Positions 44,625-57,699 of a DNA stretch of 64,000 nt are shown in pieces (the first letter of the stretch is position 1; each line of letters opens with the position of its first letter). A program made the translations under genes and the position numbers. The notes beneath the pieces are model-generated. The model ran no database searches. It was not told where the DNA came from and saw only the letters and a program-made list of their open reading frames with translations. Location: positions 1 through 64,000 of the forward strand of contig JAXGGA010003453.1 of the NCBI GenBank assembly GCA_038373865.1, read 5' to 3'. Origin of the DNA: Uloborus plumipes (lineage: Eukaryota > Arthropoda > Arachnida > Araneae > Uloboridae).

Positions 44625-45070
44625 TATAACAGTTAAGATAGAAAAAATATGGTAGGAAAACGGCAGTTTATCATAAAATCAGGGATAGAATATAATAGTT
44701 TATGCTAGAAAAGAACAGTATAAAAGCTAGGAAAAAAAACATTGTTTGCGCTCGTATTATGCATACAATCATAGCTAAAACAACTAAAATATGATAGAAA
44801 AGAGCGTTGTTAACACAAAATCATGGATGTATTAAAAATAGTTTTGTTTGAAAATATCAATATTAAAGCTAGAAGGAAAAAAAACTTTATTTACATTATT
44901 AATGCAACCATAGCTAAAATAACGAAAATATGTAAGAAAAGAAAGCAGTTAACCTTCACTCAAGGATGAAATTAAATTATTTTTTGCTAAAAAATAACTA
45001 ATAAAGCTAGGGGGAGAAACCACCGTTTACATTATCGACGCAATCATGGCTTTAAGCAGTGGTTCAAAAT
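44625..45070. repeat. Tandem repeat, ~140-bp unit, about three copies
   Basis: TTAAAGCTAG-like starts at about 44724, 44868 and 45002 are followed by ATTRTTTRCRYTMRTTATGCA and AATCATAGCTAAAACAAC blocks. Non-coding. Confidence 0.7.
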
Positions 45071-47165
45071 AGACGATCTTCCGCTACAAGTAAAAAACGG
45101 TGATTTGTTGCAGCGAAGCAATACTAATAAGCTGCTGTATTTATTAGAAATATAATTTTTTTTCAAAGTAAAATATTTTCAATTTTTAAAGGTAACCCCA
45201 GTTCAAATGCTTGCCCCTCTTTTTTTTTATAAAACAGTGCATTAAAGAAAAAAACTTATTTGAATGCTCACGTAAGTAGGTTCAGTAGTTCAGTTTGCAT
45301 CTTAGAGGTGGAGTTTAAATATTGAAACACCTGCTCGGGACCCGGTTTTCCAGCCTATACCTGTTCATCAAGAATTACCTGGGGGAGGGATGGTGGATTT
45401 GCACAAAACAGCTAACCGCCTACCGCCCATGTCCCCCATTTGAACCCCCGTCTCACGCTCCCAAACCAATTCATCTTTACTAAATCTTTTGACAGTATCC
45501 AAGCTTTAGGGTTTCTCAAAATCTATATATGCTAGCTTTTTTCTTTGTTTCTACAGAGTTTTTAATTTAGAATTTAAAATGCCATGATTATGAAAATAAA
45601 GTACTTTCCTTTCCAGTATTTCCTTTCAATTTATTTATTTTATTTATTTATTGATAATTTAATGCTCCACATAAACTGGAAAGAATTCATAATGTTTATT
45701 TATTAATTTTATTTTTTAATTAGGGGAGATATTCTTCAGCAATCGGCGCAGATTGTTTATTATTTTGAATGCAATTGAAAATTATGTTCACTTCTTTTCA
45801 AAACTGATCCAGGCTTGTTATAATCTTCCCCCTACCATGCAGGGAAAAAATAATCTAGCTGCGGTAATTATTTTTATTTACATCAATTCAAAGGGTAGCA
45901 ATCAGTGTTGTACAAATTTGTGTACTGGTTGGTTGGGTTATGACCAAGTGTGGCATGCTTGAAGGGGTGGCATTTTATTTCTTTTTTCTGTGTTAAAAGC
46001 ATGGGGAAAAAGAAAAGACAGGAAGAAGAAAAGAAGGAAAGTGTTTCACAGTTTTATCAAAATATTGAGACAACTTTTTTCTTAAACATCTTTTGTTTTT
46101 CTTTATTCTAATCATTTCATATAAATTATCAATTTATTCAATAAAGCATCAGGTAAAACCGGTAAAATAACCAAATTGGGAAGTTGTTCAGCGTAAAATA
46201 GCAAATCTGATCGCAGTTGATTAGGATTTATTTTTTTATCATTATTATTTTTCACAGAATCCCGTCTTGCTATATCTTTACAGGATCATGGTTTTTTTTT
46301 AGAAAAAGAAAAAAACAAGAAAGAAAGAAAGAAAGAAACAAACAAACCTGCATTGAAACTCATTAAAATTTCACCTTGAGGAGTGGGGGAAGGGTCAGTG
46401 CTTATTGGAAGATGTGCTTTGTTTAACGGAGAAGAAAAAAATCACTTGGCATTAACGAACTATTAAAAAGTTATCTTAGTAGCATTTGCTATATATTACG
46501 AACATAAATTGCTCATTTTACTTTCAATAGAAAGTAACCGCTGGGTACTATTACCAATTATACCAATATAATATATCTATTCACCACAAAACGGTAACGA
46601 ATATTTTTTAAAATCTGATAATTAATGTTTCGTTATAATTCTACTTAAAAATAAGTAAGTTTAGAAACTCTGTCTTAAAAAATTTCTTAAAGTGCATATT
46701 TTAAAAATTTACAACTGTAGTTGTGTGTGTGGATCAATACTTAGACAGCGGTCAATTTCAACAGCCCAGGACGTCTTCAAACCCAAATACGCCCCTGGTT
46801 ATTGATTCTTTGATGATTTTTATCATAAGTTAAAAACAGATACTAAGTAATCATAGACGCTCCAGTACTTTCTATAGGTTTTATGAGTACTATTCATAGG
46901 ATCCGTTAAGTTTAATAGTGACAGAAAATTGCGAACAACAACCAAAACTACATTTAATAAAATTCGATTAATCGAAGCTCGTTAAAATGAGCTCCGAAGG
47001 ACTTAAAACCAACTCGTTTTTACCGTATAGTTCGCCTTATCCCCAAATTCCTATTTTGTTTGGGTGAAAACAATACATAACAAACAACAGGAATTTGGAT
47101 CGGAAATGTGATTCGTCTTAGCAGTCATTTGCTTTAAGCGTGTTCGAATTAACGAGGTTTGACTG
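45071..47165. other. Gene-free stretch with isolated element ends
   Basis: No gene. An (AAAG)n tract lies at 46313-46338. Lone termini: hAT-like CAGGGGCGTATTTGGGT (minus strand from 46797) and a Tigger-like CAGTCAAACCTCGTTAATTC (minus strand from 47165, followed by TA). Neither has a found partner. Confidence 0.4.
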
Positions 47166-47452
47166 TATCTTTCGTTGCAGTTGAACTTATTGCAAATGTT
47201 AAAAGGAAATGCAGGAAAAAAAATCATTTCCAAAAGTCGACATGTCACAAAAATGCGAAAATAATCGATGAAGAGAAATAGTGATGTGTTGCGTTGGAGG
47301 GGTTGAGTAAACCGCATTTAAAGAAATGAATTCGTTTTTAAAATTTTGAGCCTTATTTAATAAATGTAATCATTTATTGACATACATATAAAATATCGAA
47401 ACGAAGTTAGGAAGTTTTCTGAAGAGACGGTGATGTATAAATTAGTAAACCA

Positions 47453-47731
47453 CAGTAAACTCCTCCGCGGGTCTTTGACACTTTTGTTTTCTTTTCTTTT
47501 ACTGTGATGACTTACGGAATGCAGAAATATGCGGGTGCATTATTCGTCGTTTTTAACTTTTAAAGATATTTTTTATGCTCAATGTTATCATTTTTAGCTA
47601 TAAGTCAAATGTATGTGTTGTGTTATTGACTTTTTTTAGCTATTGTATACACTAGTATCTCTTTTTGCCTATTTAACGGATTATCCGCGGTACCGTGCTA
47701 CCCCATTCTGCGGATTATCCAGAGTTTACTG
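47453..47731. mobile_element. Tigger/pogo-like MITE, 279 bp
   Basis: Left CAGTAAACTCCTCCGCGGG and right complement CAGTAAACTCTGGATAATCC, with TA after the right end and CA (mutated TA?) before the left. The repeated GGATTATCCGCGGTACC at 47680-47720 is the subterminal style of this group. Confidence 0.6.
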
Positions 47732-47733
47732 TA

Positions 47734-48790
47734 GCTGAACTTGTATTAAAAATAAATATCGATTTTTAGAATGGGAGTGTAAAGCGCCTGTAGGAGGAGC
47801 TAAATAGTTCTCCTCCCTCGTTCAACAATTTTCAACATCGATCGCAAAGCAACTAGCAAAGGAACAGGTTCTTTAATCGATCTTAGTAAATGGGTGCACC
47901 TCCATTTAGCTGATGGCGTCATAGGCGAGAAAGATACGCATGCGTTGAGGAGGATGTTTGTTTTTATTTGTTTATCGACTCTTGCTTGATCGTGGATGCG
48001 CCTGAGTGCTGTCAAACGCGGAACGCCTCTTGTTTGTAGGCGCAGTTAAATGCTTCCGCCTACTTTTTTTTGTGTGTGTGTGTGTTTAAGCTGAATAAAT
48101 CTCGAGAAATTAGAGGCGCTTTTCGTTCGTTGTGGTTTTGAAAAAACACTATTCAGATTTTAAGTTCACAAATGCATAATTATTAATTCAATTATTTTTC
48201 ATATTATTAAGTTATCAGAAACATGCATGTAAAATTAGAATACCAGCGAGCAACCGCACTTGGTACGGTTCAACTCGTAAATTTTTTAGGCAGAGCTCAA
48301 GGTATAAAGCAGTGAGTAACCGCTCCTAAGCAAGGGCTAAAGCAGAAACATGCATAATGTATTATAATTTTACATTAGCTACCAGTTTTTTTGGCTCTCT
48401 TTGCTTTATAAGAGAATTTTTGCCTCCAACTCGACTACTTTCGTATTCCATGCTGATGAGAGCACAATAAGCTCGAAACAGCTGTCCATGGATCGAAATA
48501 GCCGAGTTGGCGGTGTATTGCACCAAATAGAGTGCTTTGCTTACATATTGGCAAAGGCCGCAACGTTATTACATGGAAAAAGCTTTACTATGATTTAAAA
48601 CTTCAATGCTGGATTTAAAAAATATTTTTTTCTGTTCATTTAGCATTATTATACTGATTATTAGCCCGAAAATATTGAGAGTTTCGATTCTGGGTAGGAT
48701 TGGATTAAGCTACACGCGATTAAAAAATCCATACATTTATTTTCAATATAAATATCAAAATCATTCAAAATTTTATCACATACACATCTT
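47734..48790. other. Unassigned stretch, locally GC-richer
   Basis: Around 47775-48060 and 48400-48560 the sequence is less AT-rich and less repetitive than its surroundings. It has open frames on both strands (for example minus strand 47800-48015 and plus strand 48401-48598), but no domain or splice structure that I can defend. A (GT)n-like tract lies at 48070-48086. Confidence 0.4.
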
Positions 48791-48792
48791 AT

Positions 48793-49208
48793 TAACTGTT
48801 TTATTTATTCATTTATTTATTTACTTTATGTACTCATTTAGCTTTTTTTTTGGAAAAAACAAACAAACAATGCCTTCTATGACCTTGAAATATTGTTGAC
48901 CCTCAACTTTGTCAAGGGACATATCAGCTGAAATTCTGTTCCAAGCGCTTTAAAATATCATCTATTAAAACATTAAAGTCCTATTAGCAGCGAGAAAAAA
49001 AATTCTTTTTGTAAAAAAACAAAACTTTATTTTTTGCCATTTCTTGAGTTTTTGCTGGAGCTCACACACAAAAACTAACCTTCAAAATAATCTAAAAAGG
49101 AATTTTTATATCAAAACATAAATACAATAGCTCATGCAAGCTTTTATAGAACTAATTGACATGAACTTTTAAGATCCATGTCATTTTTTGTTTGAATTCA
49201 CATGGAAT
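48793..49208 (+). mobile_element. Diverged relative of the palindrome arm
   Basis: TATGACCTTGAAATATTGTT, AGCTCACACACAAAAACTAAC and the end TTGAATTCACATGGAATGAG match, in the same order, the right arm of the palindrome at 12657-13637 (GTGACCTTGAAATATTAACA, GTCTCACACAAAAAACTAAC, TGATTTCACACGGAATAA). Non-coding. Confidence 0.6.
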
Positions 49209-50229
49209 GAGTGCATGTTTTTGATCTGCAATATTTTTTTCAAAAGTGGTTAGTCTCAAATATAAAACAAACATTTTTTGCTTAAGAAAAGTACGCTCTT
49301 TCTAATGATATGAAGAAAATTGAAATTCAAGATGACCATTTTGAGATATTGTCCTTTCAAATTGAGACAAAATTGAGGAAAACCATTTTTGGCTGGAATT
49401 TCAACTCGAATAATTCAGCAAGTATTTGAGCTATCAAGATGCCGCTTGCACACCTTTTGAACATACTAACAGGCTACAAACGAGGAAAGAATTAACTTCA
49501 GAAAGTCATTCTCTCAGCAGATACAAGCTGATAACGTGTGGTCGAAATTTGCCAAAAAACGATTTTTACCCAACTTTGGCAGCAAATTGCAAAAAATCTA
49601 CAGTGCAATGAGCTTTTTTTACGCAAGTAGGCTATTCTACCCTAAACAGTGATCAGAATCACCAAATTTGAGCCTAATAATCATCTTAGGTCGCGAGCAA
49701 TAAAAGCACAAAATTGACGATTTGGTCATCTTTTTCACGACACGAAAAAGAGGCCTTTACAAAATAATTTATATTGGCTGAACCATTGAGCTTATGGAGC
49801 TGTAACTTGGTATGGCAAATGCAAGTCTTATATGTACATCAAAAAAAAAAAAAAAAAACATCAAAATCGGAGGGGTACAAGTGGAGACTTTCTCAAAATT
49901 TGGGACACTTGACATGGAATTACCCAAAAGCATTGATGGATTCCCCCCTCCCACCCCCAAAAAACTAACTAAATAAATTTCACAAAGAAATGAATAAATA
50001 AAAAATGAATAAGGAAAAAAAAAGGTAAGGCAAATATGATGAAAAATAGATACGTATATTGTAATTGCAGGCTATCTAGCCACATCCTCTGCAGTGTAAG
50101 GAATGGATTTTCAATAACTACTTTTCATTTTTTCAGTTACTATTATTATCAATTGCATGGCGGAAATAACTAGCAATATTCAGTTGTATCGAAAACTTTC
50201 GTTATTGCTTTTTAGAATGAGGTTTTTGC
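49209..50229. other. Gene-free stretch with a CTTGACATGGAATTACCC end
   Basis: At 49907-49930 the complement reads GGGTAATTCCATGTCAAGTG, and further in TCCGATTTTGATG. It resembles the ends of the element at 53780-58290. No gene. Confidence 0.4.
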
Positions 50230-50460
50230 AGTCCCATTCTGAAAATTTTTACCACATATACACATATTAAATGTTTTATTTATTTATTTAATTATTTTTT
50301 TTTTTAATTTTTTGTGGAAAAATATCCAGCAGTGCTTTTTATGACCTTGAAATATTAATGATTCTCAACCTTGCCAAGTTACATATCTGGAATTCTGTTC
50401 CAATAGCTTTAAAATAACACCTTGGAAAACACGCAAGCTCTTATAGCAGCTCTTTTCTTC
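50230..50460 (+). repeat. Second diverged arm-like copy
   Basis: CCATTCTGAAAATTTTTACC, ACCACATATACACAT, TGACCTTGAAATATTAATGA and GGAATTCTGTTCCAA parallel both 48793-49000 and the palindrome arms. Confidence 0.6.
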
Positions 50461-51126
50461 TTGACAGATGAAAAATGAAAGGTTTTTGCTTGTAACTATT
50501 TCGAATGATGTACTTTGTCCCATGAAGTTTATTCGATAATAAACATGGGAAAAAAACCAAACACTCACTGCATATATCATTAAAAAATAGAAGCTTTTCC
50601 TGTGGATCCGAACATAGAGTAAATAATTTATTAAGAAAAATGAACTTCTTAATTTCAAAAACTGTTTCCTTTTTATGAAAAAGTATCCGAACTCTTTCGT
50701 TTTTCAACATATTCACACACATAGAAGAAAAAATTTACACATACATTGCAATTGGTTGTTATATATAATGTGAACTCAATACTAGTTCTCTTCAATTACT
50801 AGTTTGTTTCCATAAAAATCAAAAGAATAAACCAACAATGAAGAAAAACCCTGAAATATGCCCCCGTAAAGTGTCCTTAACACGGTAGGTGTAGATTCCG
50901 ATTATCATAATTGACTATATCAATAAGCTCACGTTCAAAGTTCTCATTTATGTAAAAAAAATCTGCTGCTGAGCTCGAGTTCAAGGCCTCCGTGCCGATT
51001 TCTTAACTGCACCGGAACAAATAAGTCATCAATTCCGAAAAAAGAGCGAATATTTCCAGGGACTCTTGTTTGCGTTGCAACTGTCATTTATAACCAAGAA
51101 AGAGCAAATAGTTTCAGGGACGCTTT
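50461..51126. other. Gene-free stretch
   Basis: No gene or element end recognised. Confidence 0.5.
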
Positions 51127-51467
51127 TTCCCATTACAACACAGTTTAAAGGATGATATCTTACTAAATCAGCTCAAAAGAAAACCCTCTTACGGATTGAT
51201 TCCAAAAACTGAAAGACGCAGACATCAATCCAAGCTTAAATCCCATAACAGCAATGCGATTGATCCCACCACGTGGGTAGGCCAGAAAAGAATTCCCTTT
51301 TTTTCATTACAACTTAATTTAAAGGATGAGATATTGCTAAATCAACTCAAAAGAAAACCCTCTTACGGATTGATTCCTATAACTGAACGACGCAAGCATC
51401 AACCCAAGCTTTAATCCCATAACTCCAACGCGATTAATCCCCAACACGTGGGTAGGCCTGAGAAGAA
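51127..51467. repeat. Tandem duplication, ~170-bp unit
   Basis: CATTACAAC starts at 51133 and 51303. AAAGAAAACCCTCTTACGGA, TTGATTCC and CACGTGGGTAGGCC follow at the same offsets in both units. Confidence 0.85.
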
Positions 51468-51469
51468 TT

Positions 51470-51830
51470 CTTTCTCCTCCTCGCGTCGATGATTGACAAA
51501 GCCATTCATTCCCTTGCATTAATTAGCTCTCTCGCGTTGTTTTTGCGAAAGAATGTTAATCGGGACTTTAACGGTATTTGATGCTAATAGAGGAGAAATC
51601 GGAGCGTCGCAGTTTCGTCTATTTCTGGGCGGAGTGCGGTAATAGTCAGACGTCTTTGTTCAAGATGAAAGATTTTTTAATTGTGCGCGTTTATGAAATA
51701 AGTTTCTTGAAGAAGTTGCTGTGATTAAAGAATTGTGTGCATTAACTGTCATGTGAAGTTTCAATTTTTGAAAAAAGGATTACCAATGATAGAAAATTAA
51801 TTTATCCTACATTGAAAAGGGTGAGTCTTT
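51470..51830 (+). promoter_or_regulatory. Possible promoter/5' exon region (weak)
   Basis: A locally CpG-containing stretch (CCTCGCGTCGATG, CTCTCGCGTTG, GAGCGTCGCAGTTTCG, TGGGCGGAGTGCGG) is followed by AAAAGGGTGAGT near 51816, a good splice-donor consensus. This would fit a 5' untranslated exon of a host gene lying outside the recognisable region. No downstream exon was found, so it may equally be part of a repeat. Confidence 0.2.
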
Positions 51831-51985
51831 TAAAATTGTATCTATGAAATTTTGGTCAAAATGAGTTTCTCTATTATTTGAAATATTTAAAAGAGAGTAA
51901 AACAGTTAAAAATTTTACAAGGCATAATTTTAATGTCATGTTAAAACTTTTTTAAATATGTTCATGACCATAATTTCTAAGCATT

Positions 51986-52815
51986 AGACCAGACCAGACC
52001 AGACAGTACGCGGTACTCTTTTTAATTAAGATTCAGATAATGTGTTTTTAATGCCTCACGCAATGATATTTTGACGATTTCTCTTATTGCTGCTCATTTA
52101 ATGACGTTTTTTCTTGAAAAAATTCAGCTTAAATTTTCACATTGACTAAACTTTCAAAAAAATTTCAAAATGGCGGCGATTGCTTTAATTAGTGACGCCG
52201 TGACGTTGCTCCAAAGGCAACGATTGAAAAATTTAATAGCAGCCATCTCTTTAAAGAAAATCATTCAAAATTTAATTTTATTGAATTTTTTATGCATTTG
52301 CTTATTTTATATTGTATTTCAAATGTTTTGAAGTATGCATTAAATTGTGATTGTATTAAAATTATAGCCATGAATTATTGTGAAAATAAATGTATCTATT
52401 ATTTAAGGAAGTATAAACAACTAAAAATTATTCTTGCCTGAATTTTAAAATGTTTGAAGAATTTTGATAATTTGTTGAAGTACCAGACCAGGCAGTTAGT
52501 GGTACTCTATTTAATTCAGATTCCAATAATTGTTCTTGTCAGTGCGAAGCAATGTATAGTTTTGACATGAACAAATTTTAAATCAAATAAAATAGCAAAA
52601 CAAGTTCAATGAAGTACATTTTGATGCTTTATTTTATTTCTGCTCATTTAATGGTGTTTTTGCGTGAAAAAATGCCGCTAAAATTCTCATATTAATTAAT
52701 TTTGCCGAAATTTTCAAAATGGCGGCGATTGCTTTAATGAATGACGCTGTGATGCTGCTGTGAGGTCAACGAATGAAAAATGTAATGGCAGCCATCTCTT
52801 TCGTGAAAGAGATGG
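51986..52815. repeat. Tandem duplication of a ~0.5-kb unit with GGCGGC motif
   Basis: Two diverged copies share ACCAGACCAGRCAG, GGTACTCT, GCTCATTTAATG, CAAAATGGCGGCGATTGCTT (about 52165 and 52717) and GCAGCCATCTCTTT (52238 and 52789). The spacing is 490-550 bp because of an indel. The first copy starts with the short repeat AGACC x4. Confidence 0.85.
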
Positions 52816-53142
52816 CTACATTTAATTTTATTTATTATAATTAAATGCGTTTGAACTTAATTTATTTAAATTTAATTTTGATTAATAAATTTTTTATTGA
52901 ATTTATTTTTTTTTATTTTAATGAAAAATTAAAATTAAAAAAATTCTTTTAAACTATTTTAATAATTTATTACATTTTTTTACAGTTTCAAGCAGTTGAA
53001 TTTTTCAATTAATTAGATTTTAAAATTCCACAAAAACCCTACTACATATTTTTAAAAATAAAAATAATATGAAAGGAGCCAAGCCATCAAACTTGGCTAC
53101 ATATTATGCATAGCAAAAATGGCGCCCATTAATCATCTAGGT
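52816..53142. other. Extremely AT-rich stretch
   Basis: TTTAATTTTATTT-type low-complexity sequence. Nothing recognised. Confidence 0.5.
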
Positions 53143-53200
53143 TAGTGGTGCCCAACCTACAGCCCTTGGGCCATATCCGGTCCTCGAAGTTGACTTGTTT
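53143..53200 (+). mobile_element. Lone hAT-type terminus
   Basis: TAGTGGTGCCCAACCTACAG then CCCTTGGGCCATATCCGGTC resembles the GC-rich ends of hAT elements of the CAGTGGTGCCCAACC type. No right end was found. Confidence 0.4.
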
Positions 53201-53779
53201 TTCTCGTTTTGTTTAATGTTGCAAATTGAAATCTATGCTTAATGACAATGTTAGAAATTTCGAGCCAAATTTGACAGAAATTCGTTTCTGAAACGAAATA
53301 AGAGAATCATCAAGTAATGACAACTACAATTACTGGTTTAATTTTCTTTTTTAATTATCTTTCCTTTTCCCTATTTTCCCATGTTTGGAAAATTTTCAAA
53401 TTTTTTGATATTTCATATGTGTTATAGCCATCAAGAATCATTCTAATATAAGGTGCGGACAAAAAAGTTTGGTTATTATTGAGCTAGATAATTCAGAGCA
53501 GCATAGCTCTCATAATACAATCAATTTTACATGATAAGTAATTCAATGCTTAAAATGTTTTGCAGAAGTTTTGAATTTTTGAATGATTAAACTTTCTTGA
53601 GAGTTAATATTTGGTATGTTCAAATGTGGCAAATTCTAGGGTGCACTTCTTTTTCTTTTCTTCTCTCTTTTTTTTTTAAATTTTATTACGAAAAGGAAGC
53701 GTTTAATAAGAATAGTGGCAACCTCCTTATGGAACAAAATGGCGTTCTTGTACACAGCCGGTAAAGAAAATTTCATGAA
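53201..53779. other. Gene-free stretch
   Basis: Nothing recognised. Confidence 0.5.
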
Positions 53780-54403
53780 TCGATCATGAAAATTCAATTG
53801 TCAATTCAACCACACCCCAACACCCACTGTCTCGGATTTCAATGAAATTTAAAAAACGAGTACTTCCTCCTTTATGGTTGTAAGCACTCTTCTAATGTTT
53901 TTTCGTTCAATATTCATGCGTTTTGATTTTACAACCTCTTGAAATTTTGTGATTTTACATTTTTTGTCATTTTCGAGACACTCAACACACCTGGGTGACT
54001 AGTGTTTTAGTATTTTAAATTTTTTTTACAGAAAATATGAAGATTTTGAGCATGTACATAAAACATATTACAACGGTCTTAGTAGATATGATTTCTTTTT
54101 AATTTTGAAAATTGAAAATTTTGAATTTTTTTTGTCAAAAAAAGGCTTTGTCAAAATTTTGAATTTTAACATGAGGGTCAGCTTTAAAAATCATATTTTT
54201 AAAAAAAAATATCTTAAATATGTACTCTAATTTATCCCATAAAAATAATTATGGGTATTTTAGGGATTCTACTCTCCCCCCTCTTATTCTAGAGGGAAAA
54301 AAGCAAAACATCATACGAACAAGCTCTTCCATGTGCTTAAAAGCAGAATTGTGATTAATTTGTGTTGAATATTGAACGTAAAATTTAATATATATATATA
54401 TAT

Positions 54404-55092
54404 CAGTGGCGTACGCAGACAAATCATTTCAAGGGGGGGGGGGTGAGTCGAGACTTAGAGAGAAGAAAGCAGGGAACCTCAGAATTTTTTTTGAAAATCT
54501 CATATCAATGCTAATTTAAGATGACAAAAATACATCATTAATTTTTTTAGCATTACACTTATTGTTGTAACTGAGAGGCACAACATTTTGATAAAAACAA
54601 GAAAAGATAAATTAAATTTTGAAAAGTTATCTTAATTAAAATAAGGGTTCCCCAACAAGTGCATGCAATATTTTGACAAATTTGTGATTTAATAACATTA
54701 ATTTTCTGATTTATTTTGCTATTGTTCCTAATGTTATGTTTCAATTACATGTGTTAAAATGTATTGAACAGAGCCAGATGAATGAACAAGCATTAATCGG
54801 TGTTTCTGAGAGAAATTTGCAATGCACAAAATTGAATTATAAGATAGTCATAAACGTGACAAACAGTAAAATGCACATGCCAAAAAAAAAAAGAAAGAAT
54901 TTTCTTCTTTTCTTTTCTTTCCTTAAATTTTGACCTTTAATTAAATTTTCTCTGCAGAAAAAAATTTCTCTTTTCGCGATTTCAGTAAAAAGAAAAAAAA
55001 AAAAAGGTAATTACTAAAATGTTTTAAATTCTTTTTTGATAATTTCGGAGGGGGCTGCAGCCCTATCAGCCCACACCCTGGATACGCCACTG
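54404..55092. mobile_element. hAT-type MITE inserted in a TA run
   Basis: CAGTGGCGTACGCAGAC (left) and complement CAGTGGCGTATCCAGGGTG (right), flanked by ATATATAT (54396-54403, 55093-55100). The dinucleotide context makes the exact duplication length ambiguous. Open frames inside (54559-54744, 54736-54933) have no recognised domain. Confidence 0.85.
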
Positions 55093-57699
55093 ATATATAT
55101 ATATATATTTAAATTTGAAATTGTTAAAAATATAGTCATTCTGAAAAAAAAATCCTGAAATTAAATATTTGCATATTATAATTTGTACATACAGATCACT
55201 ATATTTCAGTCAAACCACCTAATAATTTAAAGTTCAGCTTGACACTAATCTACTGGTTATGCAATTTCTAGCACTTTCGGGACACACTGCCCCCTCCCCT
55301 CCTATTATTTGAAAAAAAAATGTTAATGTAAGACCTTTTTTCAACTAGTTTTACTTCTGTGCAGACAAATGAATCTTTCTTTTTCTTAAAATGACAGTTT
55401 GTACTCTTAAAAATTTAATGACTCAATTTTTATAGTTGTAACTTACCTCAAAAAATCGCTTTTCGCTGTTAAAAATCGCTTTTTTTTAGCCTTTAAAATT
55501 TTGCGGTTTTGAATTGATTTTCATTTATGGTTTTCTCAGAATGAACAGTACATCACACACTCAACATTACTCTTAGTTTAAGACAGCATGAAAGTGAAAA
55601 ATTTCCACATAATTTTAATTTATAAATAAACAATTAACCCAAAATAATAAATAATAATAAATTCTGTAAATACCAGCTCATAATTCTTATCTTCCGTTAT
55701 TCTACTTGTATCTGTTTATCATCTCCTTTTCCACTGAGAGTATACATTCGTTAGAAAAGATGTATGTCCTTCCAGTTATTGCTTGTGGTTTTCCTACAAC
55801 ACCGAGTTCATGAGGAAGTGGAATTTCTTAAATATCAATCAAACTAGGCCAGTAAGTTGAAGGGATAGGTCCATTTGGATGTAAAAATTTTTACCAGAAT
55901 CCCTCCTTCATCTTGGTTGACAGGACACAGGGAGCTTTTAATTGGTCCTTTATGCCTTTTTAATGTATCACACATTACAGATTTTGTAACTCAACTCAAA
56001 TTTCTTCAAGAATCCATTTTCATGATGAAAAAAAAAAAAAAAAAAAGCATTTTGAATTGAATCCAGTTCACTATCAAGTCTTGTACTCAATAATTATTTT
56101 TCTTCTTCACTTAAAAAACTGAGTCTTTATTCCTTCCTCATGACTGAAAGTCAATTTATGACATTCACTAGTGGTTAATTTTCCCTCACTGCATCTCTCA
56201 CTGCATACATCCATGCTATATCATTTTTTTAAAAAACAATCTGGTTGAAAACACAAGTAAAATTCTATATATGTTCAGCAATGGTTTCTCTAAGCAAAAG
56301 ATTAAAATACAAATTTAACGATAGACACTTGCAGCTCTGAACTTGTTTCATTCATCTAAAGAAATATCAAATCAAAACTTCGTTTTGTTTACTTAAATCT
56401 GACCCAATGGTATGCAGCAGAAAAGTTTCGACTTAACTTTGCTTTATTATTAGAAGTTAAAAATGATTGGGATCATGAAGTTTGCAGTTGACAGGTTTTG
56501 CAAAAATCTCTTTCCCCCCGAAAAATGTTGCTTTCTTAAGTGTTTTATGATTTCACTGGTTGATCCTTTTTATTCTTAAAAGGAAAAAAAAATCTACTGT
56601 GATCATAAATGGCTCCTAATAACCTTGCATTTGTACAAATGACATTTGCCCGTTATTCCCCCTATTTTATCTGTGCTTTACTAGATCATAAAAAGGATCA
56701 GCTGTCATCTCATGCCACCTGATCTGCAAACTGTATGGTTTACATTTAGCAAGTTGTTTATACTATGACAGTGAGCTTAAGAACTAACTGCTTTTGTGTA
56801 AATCATTTTTTTTTCTTGATTCCTATTTCCATCTCCTCCATTTATTTTATCAAGATCAGTAGGCTGTTTGAGGTCATTTTTATTTTGAAGAAATGGTACA
56901 TTTTATATGTATTTCTTTTCTCTTCAATTTATTGCATTTTCTAGAAGAACACTTGTTTAGGCATTAAAGCCAGGAATTTTTTTTTTTTTTTTTGACAAAA
57001 GTAGTTTTTTCAAGGTACATATTTATTTACTCGCAAATTTTTATTTTAAAAAATGAAAAAACTCTATTCCACAGGAGACAAATATATGATTAGGCCTGTC
57101 ATCAAAGTCAGAAGGAAAAAGAATCTGGAGGCAGTATTATTTTTCCATGAAAATATTAATTCATGTTCTGGTTTTCAGTTAAAAAAAAAGATAATAGTTC
57201 ATCGAATAAAATATGTGCATGAATACTAATTTAATCTTATTTTGCTATGAGTGAGGGCAAGGTAATGTTCTTAATTAAAAATTGTCACTAAAAAGTTGCC
57301 CATTAATTTTTAAGGGGTATAAAATGTCATTTTAAGAAAAACAAGGATGGATTTTGTCTCTGCTTAGCTGTAAAATTAATTTTAAAAAAAGTCCCAAAAT
57401 AAGATTCTTTTTTCAAACATTAGAGGGGAGGGTGGATCCAAAAAGTGCTAGATTGTATAATTATGGATGCGTTAAACTTTTATTTTTTAAGTTGTTTTGA
57501 CTGCAATCTAATAATCTGTATGAGTAAATTGTTGTATGCAAATAATAAATTTCATGATATCTTGTTTACAGAATGTCTCTCTACTCTTAACTATTTCAAA
57601 TGAAAAAAAAAGCTTAAATATTAAATCTTATGAATACAGTATTCAACATACTTCATGTTTAAATTTTTGTTATAATTGATGAAAATTGTTTTTAAGTAC
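55093..57699. other. Non-coding interior of the 4.5-kb element
   Basis: No transposase or other gene recognised on either strand. Only A/T runs, such as A18 at 56029-56046 and T17 at 56978-56994. Confidence 0.5.

Noticed and set aside
48240..48330. Possible tRNA-derived SINE (GGTTCAACTC resembles a B box)
   Set aside because: No convincing A box at the right distance, no tRNA fold and no poly-A or simple tail.
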